Shown here: positions 16,543-25,154 of the stretch, piece by piece
How positions within the stretch are numbered: position 1 is the stretch's first letter
Layout of the letters: each line of letters starts with the position of its first letter
Source of the DNA: an uncultured Flavonifractor sp.
GTDB taxonomy: Bacteria; Bacillota; Clostridia; Oscillospirales; Oscillospiraceae
Reading direction: 5' to 3'
Assembly (NCBI GenBank): GCA_910585415.1
Contig: CAJUDT010000009.1
Coordinates: 1 to 46,440, forward strand
DNA: 46,440 nt
Notes under the pieces: model-generated
Databases searched by the model: none
Told to the model about the DNA's origin: nothing
Seen by the model: only the letters and a program-made list of their open reading frames with translations
Translations under genes and position numbers: made by a program

Positions 16543-18780
16543 ATGAAAGTCCTTCACCTGATTTCCGGCGGCGACAGCGGCGGCGCCAAAACCCACGTTC
16601 ACTCCCTGCTCCAGAACCTCTCCAAGCGGATTGACATTACCATGGTCTGCTTCATGGAAGGCCCCTTCTCCCAGGAGGCGCGGGAGCTGGGTATTCATAC
16701 CATCGTCCTCCCCGGACACAACCTGCTGCACAATCTGCGCACTCTGAAGGAGTTAATCCGCACCGAGGGCTTTGAAATTCTCCACTGCCATGGGGCCCGG
16801 GGCAATATGATGGGCGCTCTGCTGCGGCGCTCCACCGGCCTGCCCGTGGTCACCACCGTCCACTCCGACTACCGCCTGGACTACCTGGGCCGTCCCTTCT
16901 CCCGCATCACCTACGGCACCATCAACACCCTGGCCCTGCGTATGCTGGACTACCGCATTGGCGTGTCCGATTCCATGACGGACCTGCTCATCGCCCGCAA
17001 ATTTGACCCGGACAAGCTCTTTACCATTTACAACGGCCTGGACTTCACCCCCCGTACCCCCGCCATGGGCCGGAGCGCGTATTTGCAGCAGCTGGGTCTG
17101 GACTGGCCGGAGGACTGCGTTATTGCGGGCATCACCGCCCGGCTCAACCCGGTCAAGGATATCTCCACCCTGATTCGGGGCTTTGCCCTGGCCTGGAAGG
17201 AGCAGCCTCAGCTGCGGCTGCTCATCGCCGGGGACGGACCCCAGATGTCCATGCTCAAGCACCTGGCCCAGGAGCTGGGGGTGGAGCGGCAGGTGTGCTT
17301 TACCGGCTGGATTCAGGACACGGACACCTTTTACCACGCCCTGGATATCAACACCCTCACCTCTCTGTCCGAAACCTTTTCCTACTCCCTCACCGAGGGG
17401 GCGCGGGTCCACCTGCCCACGGTGTCCAGCCGGGTGGGGGGCGTGCCCTACCTCATTGAGCACGGGGTCCACGGCCTGCTGTTTGAGGCAGGGGACGCGT
17501 CCACCCTGGCCCGGCACCTGTCCACCCTGGCGGCGGACCCCGGCTTGCGGCGCCGGCTGGGGGAGCGGCTCTATCAGCGGGCCGTGGCCGACTACTCTCT
17601 GGAGAGCACCCTGGAGCGGCAGCTGTCCATTTACGAGACCATCCTCCGCCGGAAGGCGCGGGGCATGGGGCGGCGGGACGGCGCCCTGGTCTGCGGGGCC
17701 TATGGCCGGGGCAACGCCGGTGACGACGCCATCCTGGAGGCCATCGTCACCGAGCTGCGGCAGCTGGACCCGGACCTGCCCCTGTGGGTCCTCTCCCGCC
17801 GGCCCGACGAGACCCGGCAGACCTACCGGGTCAACGCCATTTACACCTTTGCCTTTCCCCGGTTTCTCTGGCGCATGATGAAAACCCGGCTGTATATCAA
17901 CGGCGGGGGCTCCCTGATGCAGGACGTGACCAGCCACCGCTCTTTGTGGTTCTATCTGTTCACCATCTCCGCCGCCAAGCGGCTGGGGAACCGGGTGCTC
18001 ATGTACGGCTGCGGCATTGGGCCCATCCAGTCCGCCGCCAACCGGAAGCGGGCTTCCAGAGTGCTCCAGAAGAGCGTAGACGCCATTACCCTGCGGGACA
18101 CCCACTCCGCCGCCGAGCTGGAGGATATGGGGGTCACCCACCCGAAAATCATCCTCTCGGCCGACCCCACGGTCATTCTCCCCCCCGCGCCGCCCCAGGT
18201 CATTGACGGCTTTATGGAGCAGCTGGGGCTGGAGCCCAAGGAGAAATACATCGGCTTTACCCTGCGTCCCTGGCCCGGCTTTGAGGAAAAGGCGGCGATT
18301 TTCGGCGCGGCGGCGGACTACGCCTATGAAACCTACGGCCTCACGCCGGTGTTTCTGCCCATCGAGCCCCGGCTGGACGTGGGCGCCGCCCGGCACGCCC
18401 TCCGGCACATGAAGGAGTCCACCCCCCGCCACCTTCTGGAGGACACCGGCGGCTCGGACCACACCATCGGCCTGCTCTCCCGGATGCAGGTGGTGGTCTC
18501 CATGCGCCTGCACGCCCTGGTATTCGCCGCCGGACAGGGGATTCCCCTGGTGGGGGTGGTCTACGACCAGAAAATCAGCTCCTTCCTCTCCTATATCGGA
18601 CAGGATTTGTATACCGATTTGGAACAGCTCACCCTCCCGGCGCTGACCGCCCAGATTGACGCCGCCTGCGGCCGCATTGGGGACACGGACTTCCTCGCCG
18701 GCGGTGTGACCCGCCTGCGCCAAATCGAGCACCGCAACCAGGAAACCGCGCAGGCGCTCCTTGGCGGCCTCCCCTCATGA
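16543..18780 (+). CDS. Fusion of GT4 glycosyltransferase and CsaB-type polysaccharide pyruvyltransferase
   Basis: 745 residues in two parts. Residues 1 to about 375 form a GT4 glycosyltransferase (VLHLISGGDSGGAKTHV, IYNGLDF, ITARLNPVKDISTLI, LIAGDGPQ, and SEGFS-like LSETFSYSLTEGA). Residues about 380-745 form a CsaB domain (LVCGAYGRGNAGDDAILEAI, INGGGSLMQD, MYGCGIGPI, late SMRLHALVFAA). CsaB adds pyruvate ketals to the secondary cell-wall polymer that SLH domains bind. ATG 16543 has GGAGG 8 bases upstream. The second glycosyltransferase follows 43 bases later, and an SLH protein lies beyond it, which supports a cell-wall role. Confidence 0.93.
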   Translation: MKVLHLISGGDSGGAKTHVHSLLQNLSKRIDITMVCFMEGPFSQEARELGIHTIVLPGHNLLHNLRTLKELIRTEGFEILHCHGARGNMMGALLRRSTGLPVVTTVHSDYRLDYLGRPFSRITYGTINTLALRMLDYRIGVSDSMTDLLIARKFDPDKLFTIYNGLDFTPRTPAMGRSAYLQQLGLDWPEDCVIAGITARLNPVKDISTLIRGFALAWKEQPQLRLLIAGDGPQMSMLKHLAQELGVERQVCFTGWIQDTDTFYHALDINTLTSLSETFSYSLTEGARVHLPTVSSRVGGVPYLIEHGVHGLLFEAGDASTLARHLSTLAADPGLRRRLGERLYQRAVADYSLESTLERQLSIYETILRRKARGMGRRDGALVCGAYGRGNAGDDAILEAIVTELRQLDPDLPLWVLSRRPDETRQTYRVNAIYTFAFPRFLWRMMKTRLYINGGGSLMQDVTSHRSLWFYLFTISAAKRLGNRVLMYGCGIGPIQSAANRKRASRVLQKSVDAITLRDTHSAAELEDMGVTHPKIILSADPTVILPPAPPQVIDGFMEQLGLEPKEKYIGFTLRPWPGFEEKAAIFGAAADYAYETYGLTPVFLPIEPRLDVGAARHALRHMKESTPRHLLEDTGGSDHTIGLLSRMQVVVSMRLHALVFAAGQGIPLVGVVYDQKISSFLSYIGQDLYTDLEQLTLPALTAQIDAACGRIGDTDFLAGGVTRLRQIEHRNQETAQALLGGLPS

Positions 18781-18823
18781 GCGGCAGGGACCGCCTCCGC
18801 AACCACAGAAACGGGGTGAAGGA

Positions 18824-19918
18824 ATGCCCTCCAATCAAATCATCTGTCTGTCCCACGCCCCCTGGCAGGCCGTGCCCACCCGCACCCAACAGCTGCTGCT
18901 CCGGCTGAAGGGAGCTCACATTCTCTACTTCGAGCCGCCGGGCCCCAACTGGCGCAGGCCGGGGCGCAGGCTCCGTCCGGGCCTGACCCTGTACACCCTC
19001 CCCCCGCTGGCGGAGGTGGAGGAACGCTACCATATATTTTTTCGCCGCCGGTACCGGCGCTTGGCCCGGTTCATCGCCCAGCGCATGGACCGCCACCGCT
19101 TTCGGGAGCCGGTGGTGTGGACTGACACGCCGGAGAGCGTCCACCTGTTGGAATTTCTCTCCTTCCGGGCGCTGATTTACGACTGTGACCGGGCCTGGTC
19201 GGAGTTTCCCATCCGCTGGGAGAGCGACCTTGCCCTGTCTGCCGACGTGATTTTCGCCGCCTCCCAGGGGCTGATTGACCACCTCTCCCCATGCAGCGAC
19301 AACATCGTTTTGCTGCCCAATGGGGTTAATTACTCCATGTTCGCCCAACCGAACCTCCGCTGTCCGCCGGAGCTGCGGGACATTTCCGGCCCGGTGCTGG
19401 GGTATGTGGGCACCCTCTGGCGGGATTTGGACTTGGCCCCCGCCCTGCTGTGCGCCCAGTACATGCCCCGGTGGACCTTCGTGTTTCTGGGGCGGCGGGA
19501 GCGCAACCCCGCCTTGGAACCCCTGTCCGTCCTGCCCAATGTGCGTCTGCTGGACCCCTGCAATCCCGGGGAGGTGCCCGATTTTCTCTCCCGCTTTGAC
19601 GTGTGCATGAGCTTTCCCCGGATGCGGGACCCGGACAACGACGTGGTGCCCACCCGCATTTATGAGTATTTCGCCGCCGGAAAGCCGGTGGTGGCCTTCT
19701 ACCGCCGGGGGCAGGTGGAGCCCTTCCCCGACGTCATCTATGCCGCCTACACGGCCCGGGAGTTTGCCCGGCTGTGCCGTCAGGCCCTGTCTGAGGCTGG
19801 AGACTGGTTTCAGGCCCGCCGCCGGAGCCGGGGCGAGGTGGCCTCCTGGAGCCACCGGGCGGAACAGGTCCAGCAGATTTTGGAAACCGTGGGGCTCTTT
19901 GATATGCCCCTCCTGTGA
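18824..19918 (+). CDS. Glycosyltransferase (TuaH-like, GT4-type)
   Basis: 364 residues. LSHAPWQAVPTRTQQLL and ILYFEPPGPNWRRP at the N-terminus, VWTDTPES, YDCDRAWSEF, LLPNGVNYSMF and a late PTRIYEYFAAGKPVVAF match the teichuronic-acid TuaH-like group of glycosyltransferases. The exact sugar is unknown. The ATG at 18824 follows GGGGTGAAGG. It is probably co-transcribed with the upstream CsaB fusion and ends before a strong terminator. Confidence 0.88.
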   Translation: MPSNQIICLSHAPWQAVPTRTQQLLLRLKGAHILYFEPPGPNWRRPGRRLRPGLTLYTLPPLAEVEERYHIFFRRRYRRLARFIAQRMDRHRFREPVVWTDTPESVHLLEFLSFRALIYDCDRAWSEFPIRWESDLALSADVIFAASQGLIDHLSPCSDNIVLLPNGVNYSMFAQPNLRCPPELRDISGPVLGYVGTLWRDLDLAPALLCAQYMPRWTFVFLGRRERNPALEPLSVLPNVRLLDPCNPGEVPDFLSRFDVCMSFPRMRDPDNDVVPTRIYEYFAAGKPVVAFYRRGQVEPFPDVIYAAYTAREFARLCRQALSEAGDWFQARRRSRGEVASWSHRAEQVQQILETVGLFDMPLL

Positions 19919-20011
19919 AACCTCCGGCTCCCCCCGGCGGGCAGAGCGATGAGGGCGAGCGGGCTGTTTTTGCAACCTTTGGACGGAACTCCCTCACCGC
20001 ATTCCAAAAAA

Positions 20012-20042
20012 ACAGGAGCCGGAGGATAAATCCGGCTCCTGT
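20012..20042. terminator. Bidirectional terminator between glycosyltransferase and SLH genes
   Basis: A 12-bp perfect stem (ACAGGAGCCGGA / TCCGGCTCCTGT) with a 7-base loop. TTTT follows on the plus side and seven T on the minus side, so it serves both converging genes. Confidence 0.9.
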
Positions 20043-20056
20043 TTTCTCTATCCTGC

Positions 20057-20719
20057 TCAGGAATGGGCGGCGCTGTAGGCCAGCAGGCGGGACATGGCGG
20101 CAGCGGCCTCCCCGCGGCTCATGGTGTCCGCACCGGCGAAGCGGTTGCCGCTCTTGCCGGTGAGCACACCGGTGGCCATCACATAGGCTACGGCATCCCC
20201 GTACTCCGCCGGGACCTGCTCCCAGTCGGACAGGTAGCTCTTGTTGATCTCGGCGTCCCGCTCGGTGCCCAGGGGGAGGCCCTTGGCCCGAAGGACGTCA
20301 TAGAGCATCCCCGCCATATCGTACCGGCTCAGGGGGGAGGTTACCTTGGTTCCGCCGGCCTCCGCAGCGCTGAAATCCGTGTCAATGGAGGTGCTCTTGA
20401 ACCCTCCCTGCTGGTAAATGGTCTGCACCGGGCCCAGCCACCAGGGGGAACCGGCGGGCGCCTGAGCCGTGTTTGCCTCCAGGGCCTCCGGCCAGAAGGC
20501 GCGGGCCAGCATGGCGGCGAACTCCGCGGCGGTCATGGTCCCGTCGGGGCTGAACTGCCCGTTGCCGGTGCCTTTCATAATCCCCGCCTCGGATACCTCC
20601 TCCACAAAGGGGCGGGCCCAGTGGGTCTCCGAAACGTCCGAGAACGTCGCCGCCCAGGCCGGCACGGCCAGCCCCAGACTCAGCGCCAGGGCAAGAAACA
20701 GGGTACACAGCTTTTTCAT
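20057..20719 (-). CDS. Secreted S-layer homology (SLH) domain protein
   Basis: 220 residues. It has a signal peptide (KK, then a Leu/Ala core, cleavage after AWA near residue 23), then almost entirely SLH repeats: FSDVSETHWARPFVEEVSEAG with MTAAEFAAMLARAF (24-75), a divergent middle repeat with LSRYDMAGMLYDVL, and a last one with AVAYVMATGVLTG and MSRGEAAAAMSRLL. There is no other domain, so it may be a small anchor or wall protein. SLH domains bind pyruvylated wall polymer, the product of CsaB encoded nearby. ATG 20719 with GGAGG. Confidence 0.92.
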   Translation of the reverse strand: MKKLCTLFLALALSLGLAVPAWAATFSDVSETHWARPFVEEVSEAGIMKGTGNGQFSPDGTMTAAEFAAMLARAFWPEALEANTAQAPAGSPWWLGPVQTIYQQGGFKSTSIDTDFSAAEAGGTKVTSPLSRYDMAGMLYDVLRAKGLPLGTERDAEINKSYLSDWEQVPAEYGDAVAYVMATGVLTGKSGNRFAGADTMSRGEAAAAMSRLLAYSAAHS

Positions 20720-20752
20720 GCGAGAGAACCTCCATTATGTCTGATTGCCCCC

Positions 20753-20782
20753 ATTATACACCACGCCCCCGGACGGTGGCAA
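20753..20782 (-). promoter_or_regulatory. Promoter of the SLH gene
   Basis: TTGCCA (20782-20777), an 18-base spacer and TATAAT (20758-20753) lie about 34 bases upstream of the ATG. It lies within 6 bases of the end of the upstream DUF1700 gene. Confidence 0.7.
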
Positions 20783-20787
20783 GCCCT

Positions 20788-21942
20788 TTACGCTCCAAAA
20801 TGCAGATATGCCGCCGTTCGGACCTGTAGCTGGAGCGCGTAGCTGTTGTCTCCGCCGATGTAACTTCTTTGGAATGTATCGTGGTAAATATAGAGCTTTG
20901 ACTCACCGGGATTGCTGATTTTATATGCAATTCTGGGCTTCGTTGTGGCGAAATACACACTCCCCTTCGGGGCCTCCAGGGTTATCGAACCCATGAACGT
21001 CCCCCCGGCTGCCAAGTCCCCCGACTTGTTGACCAGCTCCAGTGTTCCGGTCCGGCATCGCTCCAGGACCAGCGCTGTGCTGTGTCCCTCCGCCAGCACG
21101 TCGGGGGTGTGCTCCTCCAAGGGGGCATAGTCCCCAAGCTGCCTTACGGACGCTTTCAGGCTTTCGCTTGCCACCTGAGTCAGGTACAGTGTCCCTGTGC
21201 CCACCTCCGCCTTCAGGACGTCTGCATTCAGCCGCTCCAGACATACTTCTCCTTCGTCGAGGGCAATATCCAGTTTCTGGGTGTCCAGACCGTGTATGGA
21301 GATGGAGCCTTTGCCCAGCTTCAGGTCCATCCAGAGCAACTCCTGAGGCAGGTAGAGATACACCGTTCCCCCGGAGGGCTCTGTGTCCTCTGCCTTCCAG
21401 TCTTGGGTCCAAAGGCGCAGAGTGCCGTTCTCCACATCGTAGTATAGCGTGGGGTTGGATTCTTCCCACCGTTCCACAAATATTCCTGTTCCCTCGGTCT
21501 CCGGGGCAATGATGACCGACGCGGCAGGCAAGTCCAGCTCCAGCCGGTGAATATCCCCCATATCCATATCCATCATAGCATCCGAATAGGCTTCGCTTCC
21601 AGGAACGATACCCAGGTCAGGATAGTTATCCTCCCCCGGCCGCAGGCATATCAGCAGCCCCGCCGCCAGCACACTGCAGGCCAGATATATCCCCAGCCCC
21701 CACAGCAAAACCCGTTTGGTTCTGGACTGGGGCTTGCTGGGCTTTGGCTCCCCCTGGTCCTCCAGAATTTTGGCCGCTACGGCGGCAGGGCTTCCCAGCT
21801 CCCCCAAGACAGCCTCTTCCTGGTCCTCCCCGGCGTCGGCAATGTATTCCTCATAATAGGCCAGCACATCGGCCAGGTCCTCCGCCGGGAGCCGGGGGGA
21901 CAGCTCCCCCTCCAGCGCCTTCAAAAATTCAGCTTTCCCCAT
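20788..21942 (-). CDS. DUF1700 / DUF4097 membrane protein, PadR partner
   Basis: 384 residues. The N-terminal about 65 residues are a HAAS/DUF1700 helical domain (KAEFLKALEGELS, DVLAYYEEYIADAGEDQEEA). A single membrane segment follows at about 75-97, then a long beta-helical DUF4097-type adhesin-like domain to the end. Such proteins are normally encoded beside a PadR repressor, as here, and may sense envelope state; the function is not established. The ATG at 21942 overlaps the padR 3' end by 14 bases. Confidence 0.88.
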   Translation of the reverse strand: MGKAEFLKALEGELSPRLPAEDLADVLAYYEEYIADAGEDQEEAVLGELGSPAAVAAKILEDQGEPKPSKPQSRTKRVLLWGLGIYLACSVLAAGLLICLRPGEDNYPDLGIVPGSEAYSDAMMDMDMGDIHRLELDLPAASVIIAPETEGTGIFVERWEESNPTLYYDVENGTLRLWTQDWKAEDTEPSGGTVYLYLPQELLWMDLKLGKGSISIHGLDTQKLDIALDEGEVCLERLNADVLKAEVGTGTLYLTQVASESLKASVRQLGDYAPLEEHTPDVLAEGHSTALVLERCRTGTLELVNKSGDLAAGGTFMGSITLEAPKGSVYFATTKPRIAYKISNPGESKLYIYHDTFQRSYIGGDNSYALQLQVRTAAYLHFGA

Positions 21943-22273
21943 GGTCCCCGCCTCCTTCCTCCGGTTCCTCCGGGAACAGCAGTGTTTCAATCTGCCTCCG
22001 ATACGCGCTCCACGCCTCCTGGTAGCCGCTGAGAAGGGTCCGGCCCACAGGCGTGATGGCGTAATACCTCCGGTTGCGGCCCTGGTAGGGCTGGTCATAG
22101 ACGCTCAGACACCCACCCTGCTGCAAGCGCCGCAGGACCGGATACAGGGTGGATTCCGACAAATCCACCACCTCCTTCATCCGCTGGGTGAGGCTGTACC
22201 CATAGGCGTCCCCTTGGGTCAGCACACCCAGCACACACGCGTCCAGCAAGGGCGCGCCCAGTGGAAAGGTCAT
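21929..22273 (-). CDS. PadR-family transcriptional regulator
   Basis: 114 residues. LLDACVLGVLTQGDAYGYSLTQRM, ESTLYPVLRRLQQGG and RRYYAITPVGRTLL, seen in pieces, are the PadR winged-helix signature. The C-terminal tail is short, so it belongs to the small (subfamily 2) PadR type. ATG 22273 follows GGGGGG. It is the first gene of a two-gene operon with the DUF1700 protein and probably represses its own promoter. Confidence 0.92.
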   Translation of the reverse strand: MTFPLGAPLLDACVLGVLTQGDAYGYSLTQRMKEVVDLSESTLYPVLRRLQQGGCLSVYDQPYQGRNRRYYAITPVGRTLLSGYQEAWSAYRRQIETLLFPEEPEEGGGDHGES

Positions 22274-22306
22274 ATCGAAACCCCCCTTCTTTTTTGGTCT
22301 AATAAT

Positions 22307-22335
22307 ATTATATGATAAATAGTATTGTCTGTCAA
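22307..22335 (-). promoter_or_regulatory. Promoter of the padR-DUF1700 operon
   Basis: A consensus-quality promoter: TTGACA (22335-22330), a 17-base spacer and TATAAT (22312-22307). The AT-rich dyads around the -10 would suit an autoregulating PadR site (inference). Confidence 0.85.
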
Positions 22336-22370
22336 TACCCATTTGTATCAGGGCGCATGGTACAGAAAAC

Positions 22371-22404
22371 CCCCCTGGATTCCCAAAAAAGAGAATCCAG
22401 GGGG
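22371..22404 (-). terminator. Terminator downstream of spoVB
   Basis: A 12-bp perfect stem (CCCCCTGGATTC / GAATCCAGGGGG) with a 10-base A-rich loop, followed on the minus strand by GTTTTC. It lies 47 bases after the spoVB stop. Confidence 0.75.
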
Positions 22405-22450
22405 TTGCATAGTAATGGGAGGCTTTGCCCGAACGGCATTCCGGCAACCC

Positions 22451-23980
22451 TCAGCGGCTGCGCGGGCTGAGGCGAACCCCTTGGGCCTGGAGGGCGGCGC
22501 CGTTGATGAGCAGGCCAAATATGGTACACACGCCCGCCGCAGGCAGGAGGCCCGCCCCGCTGCCTCGAAGCACCCGATAGAGCAGGTCCACACAGGCCCC
22601 CATCAGCAACGCCGCCAGCCCCGGCGCCGCAAACCACAGAAATATGCGGGCCTCCACCCCGGCACAGCGCCGGATGGAACGCCAGTTGAGCAGGGTCCCC
22701 AGAGCGGAGCTGACCACAAACCCCGCCACATAGCCCCCCAGCCCCACGCCGGGCAGGCCCATCAGCAGATAGGTACACCCCAGCTGCACCGCCCCGGAGC
22801 AAATGGCGTTCCAGGCGGCGTCCTTCTGCCGCCCCACGCCGCTGAGGGAGCCGGAAAGCACCGCCTGCCAGCAGGACAGAAGCGTGCCCGCCGCCAGGGG
22901 GAGCATATAGGCCCCCACCGTTTCCTCCCGGAACAAAAGCCGCCCGATGTCCGGCCCCAGCACCGCCAGCAGGGCCATCGCCGGGAACATGGTCATGGAC
23001 GCGGCCTGCATGGCCCGCTGAATGCGCCGCTGAACCAGGGCCCTCTGGCCCAGGGCGGAGGCGTGGGCCAGCTTGGGCACCAGCACCAGACCCATGGCCC
23101 CGATAAAGGCGGTGGGCAGACTGAGCATGGGGGCCGTCATGCCGCACAGCACGCCGAAGGCGCTCATAGCCTGGGAGACCTCCGCCCCCGCGTGGACCAG
23201 CCGCTGGGGAATCAGCACCGTATTGGCCGAGGCCATCAGGTTGCCCAGCAGGGAGGTGGCCGCAACGGGCAGGGCAATGGCGGCAATCCTCCGGTCCAGC
23301 TCCCGCCGGGGGAGGGGGGCTCCCATCCCGCCGCCCCAGGCGTTCAGCCTCCGCCGGGCCAGCAGCAGGAGGGTGCTGGCGGAAAAGACCTCGCACACAA
23401 TCATACCGGCCACAATCAGGCCCACAGTCCGCTCGGGGTTCTGGGGGAGAAAGACCGCCAGCAGGCCCAGCACCGCCCCGGTACGGATGAACTGCTCGCA
23501 CAGCTCCACCGCCGCCGGAGGGCGGATGCAGCCCCCGCCATAGAAGAAATGCTTGTGCAGATTCTCCACCCCGGTGAGGGCCGCGCAGGGCAGCAGGAGC
23601 AGCAGCCCCATCTGCGTACGGGCGTCCCCCAGCAGATAAACGGAAATGGGGTCGTAACCCAGGACCACCACCCCCGCCGCCAGGGTGATGAGGGCCAGAA
23701 AGAGCCCCAGGCACCGCCGGAGCACCTGAGCCACGGCGGCCCCGTTGCCCTTGGCGTGGAACTCCGAGGACAGGTTGGACACCGCCACCGTCAGCCCCAC
23801 GGCGGTGAGGGCCATCAGGACGGAATACACCGGCATAATGAGCTGATACAGCCCCATGACCTCCGCCCCGATGAGCCGCGAGAGGAAAATGCGGTAGACA
23901 AAGCCCACCGCCTGGGAACACACACTGGTACAGGTGAGGACCAGTGTGCCGTAGACCATGGACGTGCGTTCCAGTTTCAA
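22451..23980 (-). CDS. SpoVB-family polysaccharide flippase
   Basis: 509 residues with about 14 membrane segments and the MATE/Wzx-like layout. The N-terminus (GTLVLTCTSVCSQAVGFVYRIFLSRLIGAE in pieces) with GLYQLIMPVYSV matches stage V sporulation protein B, which moves lipid-linked wall precursors for the spore cortex. Paralogues of SpoVB do the same in vegetative wall synthesis, so spore-specific use is likely but not certain. The gene starts 69 bases after the TIGR04076 gene and may be read through from that operon. Confidence 0.88.
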   Translation of the reverse strand: MKLERTSMVYGTLVLTCTSVCSQAVGFVYRIFLSRLIGAEVMGLYQLIMPVYSVLMALTAVGLTVAVSNLSSEFHAKGNGAAVAQVLRRCLGLFLALITLAAGVVVLGYDPISVYLLGDARTQMGLLLLLPCAALTGVENLHKHFFYGGGCIRPPAAVELCEQFIRTGAVLGLLAVFLPQNPERTVGLIVAGMIVCEVFSASTLLLLARRRLNAWGGGMGAPLPRRELDRRIAAIALPVAATSLLGNLMASANTVLIPQRLVHAGAEVSQAMSAFGVLCGMTAPMLSLPTAFIGAMGLVLVPKLAHASALGQRALVQRRIQRAMQAASMTMFPAMALLAVLGPDIGRLLFREETVGAYMLPLAAGTLLSCWQAVLSGSLSGVGRQKDAAWNAICSGAVQLGCTYLLMGLPGVGLGGYVAGFVVSSALGTLLNWRSIRRCAGVEARIFLWFAAPGLAALLMGACVDLLYRVLRGSGAGLLPAAGVCTIFGLLINGAALQAQGVRLSPRSR

Positions 23981-24049
23981 AGTCCGCCCCCCTTTTCCCT
24001 ACAGCTTATTCGGGAACGGGCCCTCTGAGAAGGGGGGACAGGCTGGATT

Positions 24050-24364
24050 TTAGGGGGATACGTCCTCCAATGCCTCCAGCAAAAAGGTCACCGGCCGGAT
24101 GCCGTCGGTGCAGCAGACCACGTTGACCCCCTCCCGCTTCTGCCAGGGGGTGAAGGTGGACCCGGTGGCCAGAGCGTTTACACTTCGGTAAATGTCAATC
24201 CACGCCCAGGGACAGAAGCCCTCGGGCCGCTCCGCCCCGCCGGTGTAGAGGAAGCTCTGCCCCTCCGTGTAGAAATCGCAGGGGCACACCCCCTCGGTGA
24301 GAAATTCCTTTGCCAGGTCCTCGTACATCTGCATCCGCAGGACGGTAATCTTGACTGGTTTCAT
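24050..24364 (-). CDS. TIGR04076 family small protein
   Basis: 104 residues. KPVKITVLRMQMYEDLAKEF, CPCDFYTEGQSFLY and PEGFCPWAWIDIYRSVNALATG follow the layout of TIGR04076, a small Cys-containing family of unknown function common in anaerobes. Conserved Cys residues at about 27, 29 and 51, with two more at about 84-85, could bind a metal. The ATG at 24364 overlaps the TIGR03915 stop (ATGA), placing it third in the putative repair operon. Confidence 0.85.
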   Translation of the reverse strand: MKPVKITVLRMQMYEDLAKEFLTEGVCPCDFYTEGQSFLYTGGAERPEGFCPWAWIDIYRSVNALATGSTFTPWQKREGVNVVCCTDGIRPVTFLLEALEDVSP

Positions 24365-25140
24365 GCTTGCAGCTCCTTTCTCCCCGGCTCCGCCGGGCCG
24401 GTCTGAAATTCCGTCATGGTCCCCCAATAGCGCTTGGGCATATGGGTCATGCGGCATTTGGGGTTATACCGCTCCTGAATGGCAATGGTGTCATAGAATT
24501 TCCGCCAGAGCTGGCGATACTCCCGCTCGGTCTGTCCGGGGGCGGCCAGACGGAAATCCTCCAGGGGCACAATGGCCCACTGACCCCGCTGGTGAAAGAG
24601 GGCCTCCCGGTGGGTGCGGTCGTAGATGGCAAAGCACTCTTGGGGGAAGCGCTGGCAGAAATGCACCCGCAGCAGGGGGAGCACCCGGTTTTTGGGCTCG
24701 ATTTCCGCCAGAAGCAGCCCCTCCTGCTCGGAGAAGCGGACAAAGCCCTTATACATATGGGCCTCATGCTCGGCGTGGTAGACGGCCTTGTCCAGCGCCG
24801 CCACCAGAGGGTGGGCCAGATTCCGGCAAAACCCCCTCCCCTGGGCAAACCCCAACCGCAGATACCGCCAGAGCTGAACCTCCTTTTCCTCCAGGCAGGT
24901 GAGGAAGCCGTGAACCACGATTCTCCTCCCCTCGGGGCCCAGCCTGCTCAGGGCGCGGTACACCCGAAGGGCCAGCTCCCGGCTGGCCTCCACCTCCCGT
25001 TCCGGCCACAGGGAGAGCCGGCCGTCCTCCGGGCCGATGAAGGTCATGGGCTCCTCCCGCTCCGCGTAGCTGTAAAACACGCAGGTGAGAAACCCCGAAA
25101 AACTCCCGTCATAGCGGTAGGCCGCTTGTGTCCAATCCAT
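24361..25140 (-). CDS. TIGR03915 family putative DNA metabolism protein (DUF4130)
   Basis: 259 residues. YRYDGSFSGFLTCVFYSY at the start, LGFAQGRGFCRNLAHP and VYHAEHEAHMYKGFVRFSE in the middle, FAIYDRTH, and a C-terminal LWRKFYDTIAIQERYNPKCR-MTHMPKRYW identify TIGR03915/DUF4130. The family nearly always sits beside a TIGR03916 radical SAM gene and is fused to a uracil-DNA glycosylase in other lineages, hence a presumed repair role. Its biochemistry is not known to me. ATG 25140 follows GGGAGGGG, 14 bases after the radical SAM gene. Confidence 0.92.
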   Translation of the reverse strand: MDWTQAAYRYDGSFSGFLTCVFYSYAEREEPMTFIGPEDGRLSLWPEREVEASRELALRVYRALSRLGPEGRRIVVHGFLTCLEEKEVQLWRYLRLGFAQGRGFCRNLAHPLVAALDKAVYHAEHEAHMYKGFVRFSEQEGLLLAEIEPKNRVLPLLRVHFCQRFPQECFAIYDRTHREALFHQRGQWAIVPLEDFRLAAPGQTEREYRQLWRKFYDTIAIQERYNPKCRMTHMPKRYWGTMTEFQTGPAEPGRKELQA

Positions 25141-25154
25141 AGTACACCCCTCCC

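Noticed and set aside
16753..18732. A 659-codon open frame on the minus strand
   Set aside because: It is antisense to the glycosyltransferase-CsaB fusion and shows only compositionally biased sequence.
22325..24028. A 567-codon open frame on the plus strand
   Set aside because: It is antisense to spoVB, Pro/His/Gln-rich, with no recognisable domain. The minus-strand SpoVB signature is clear.
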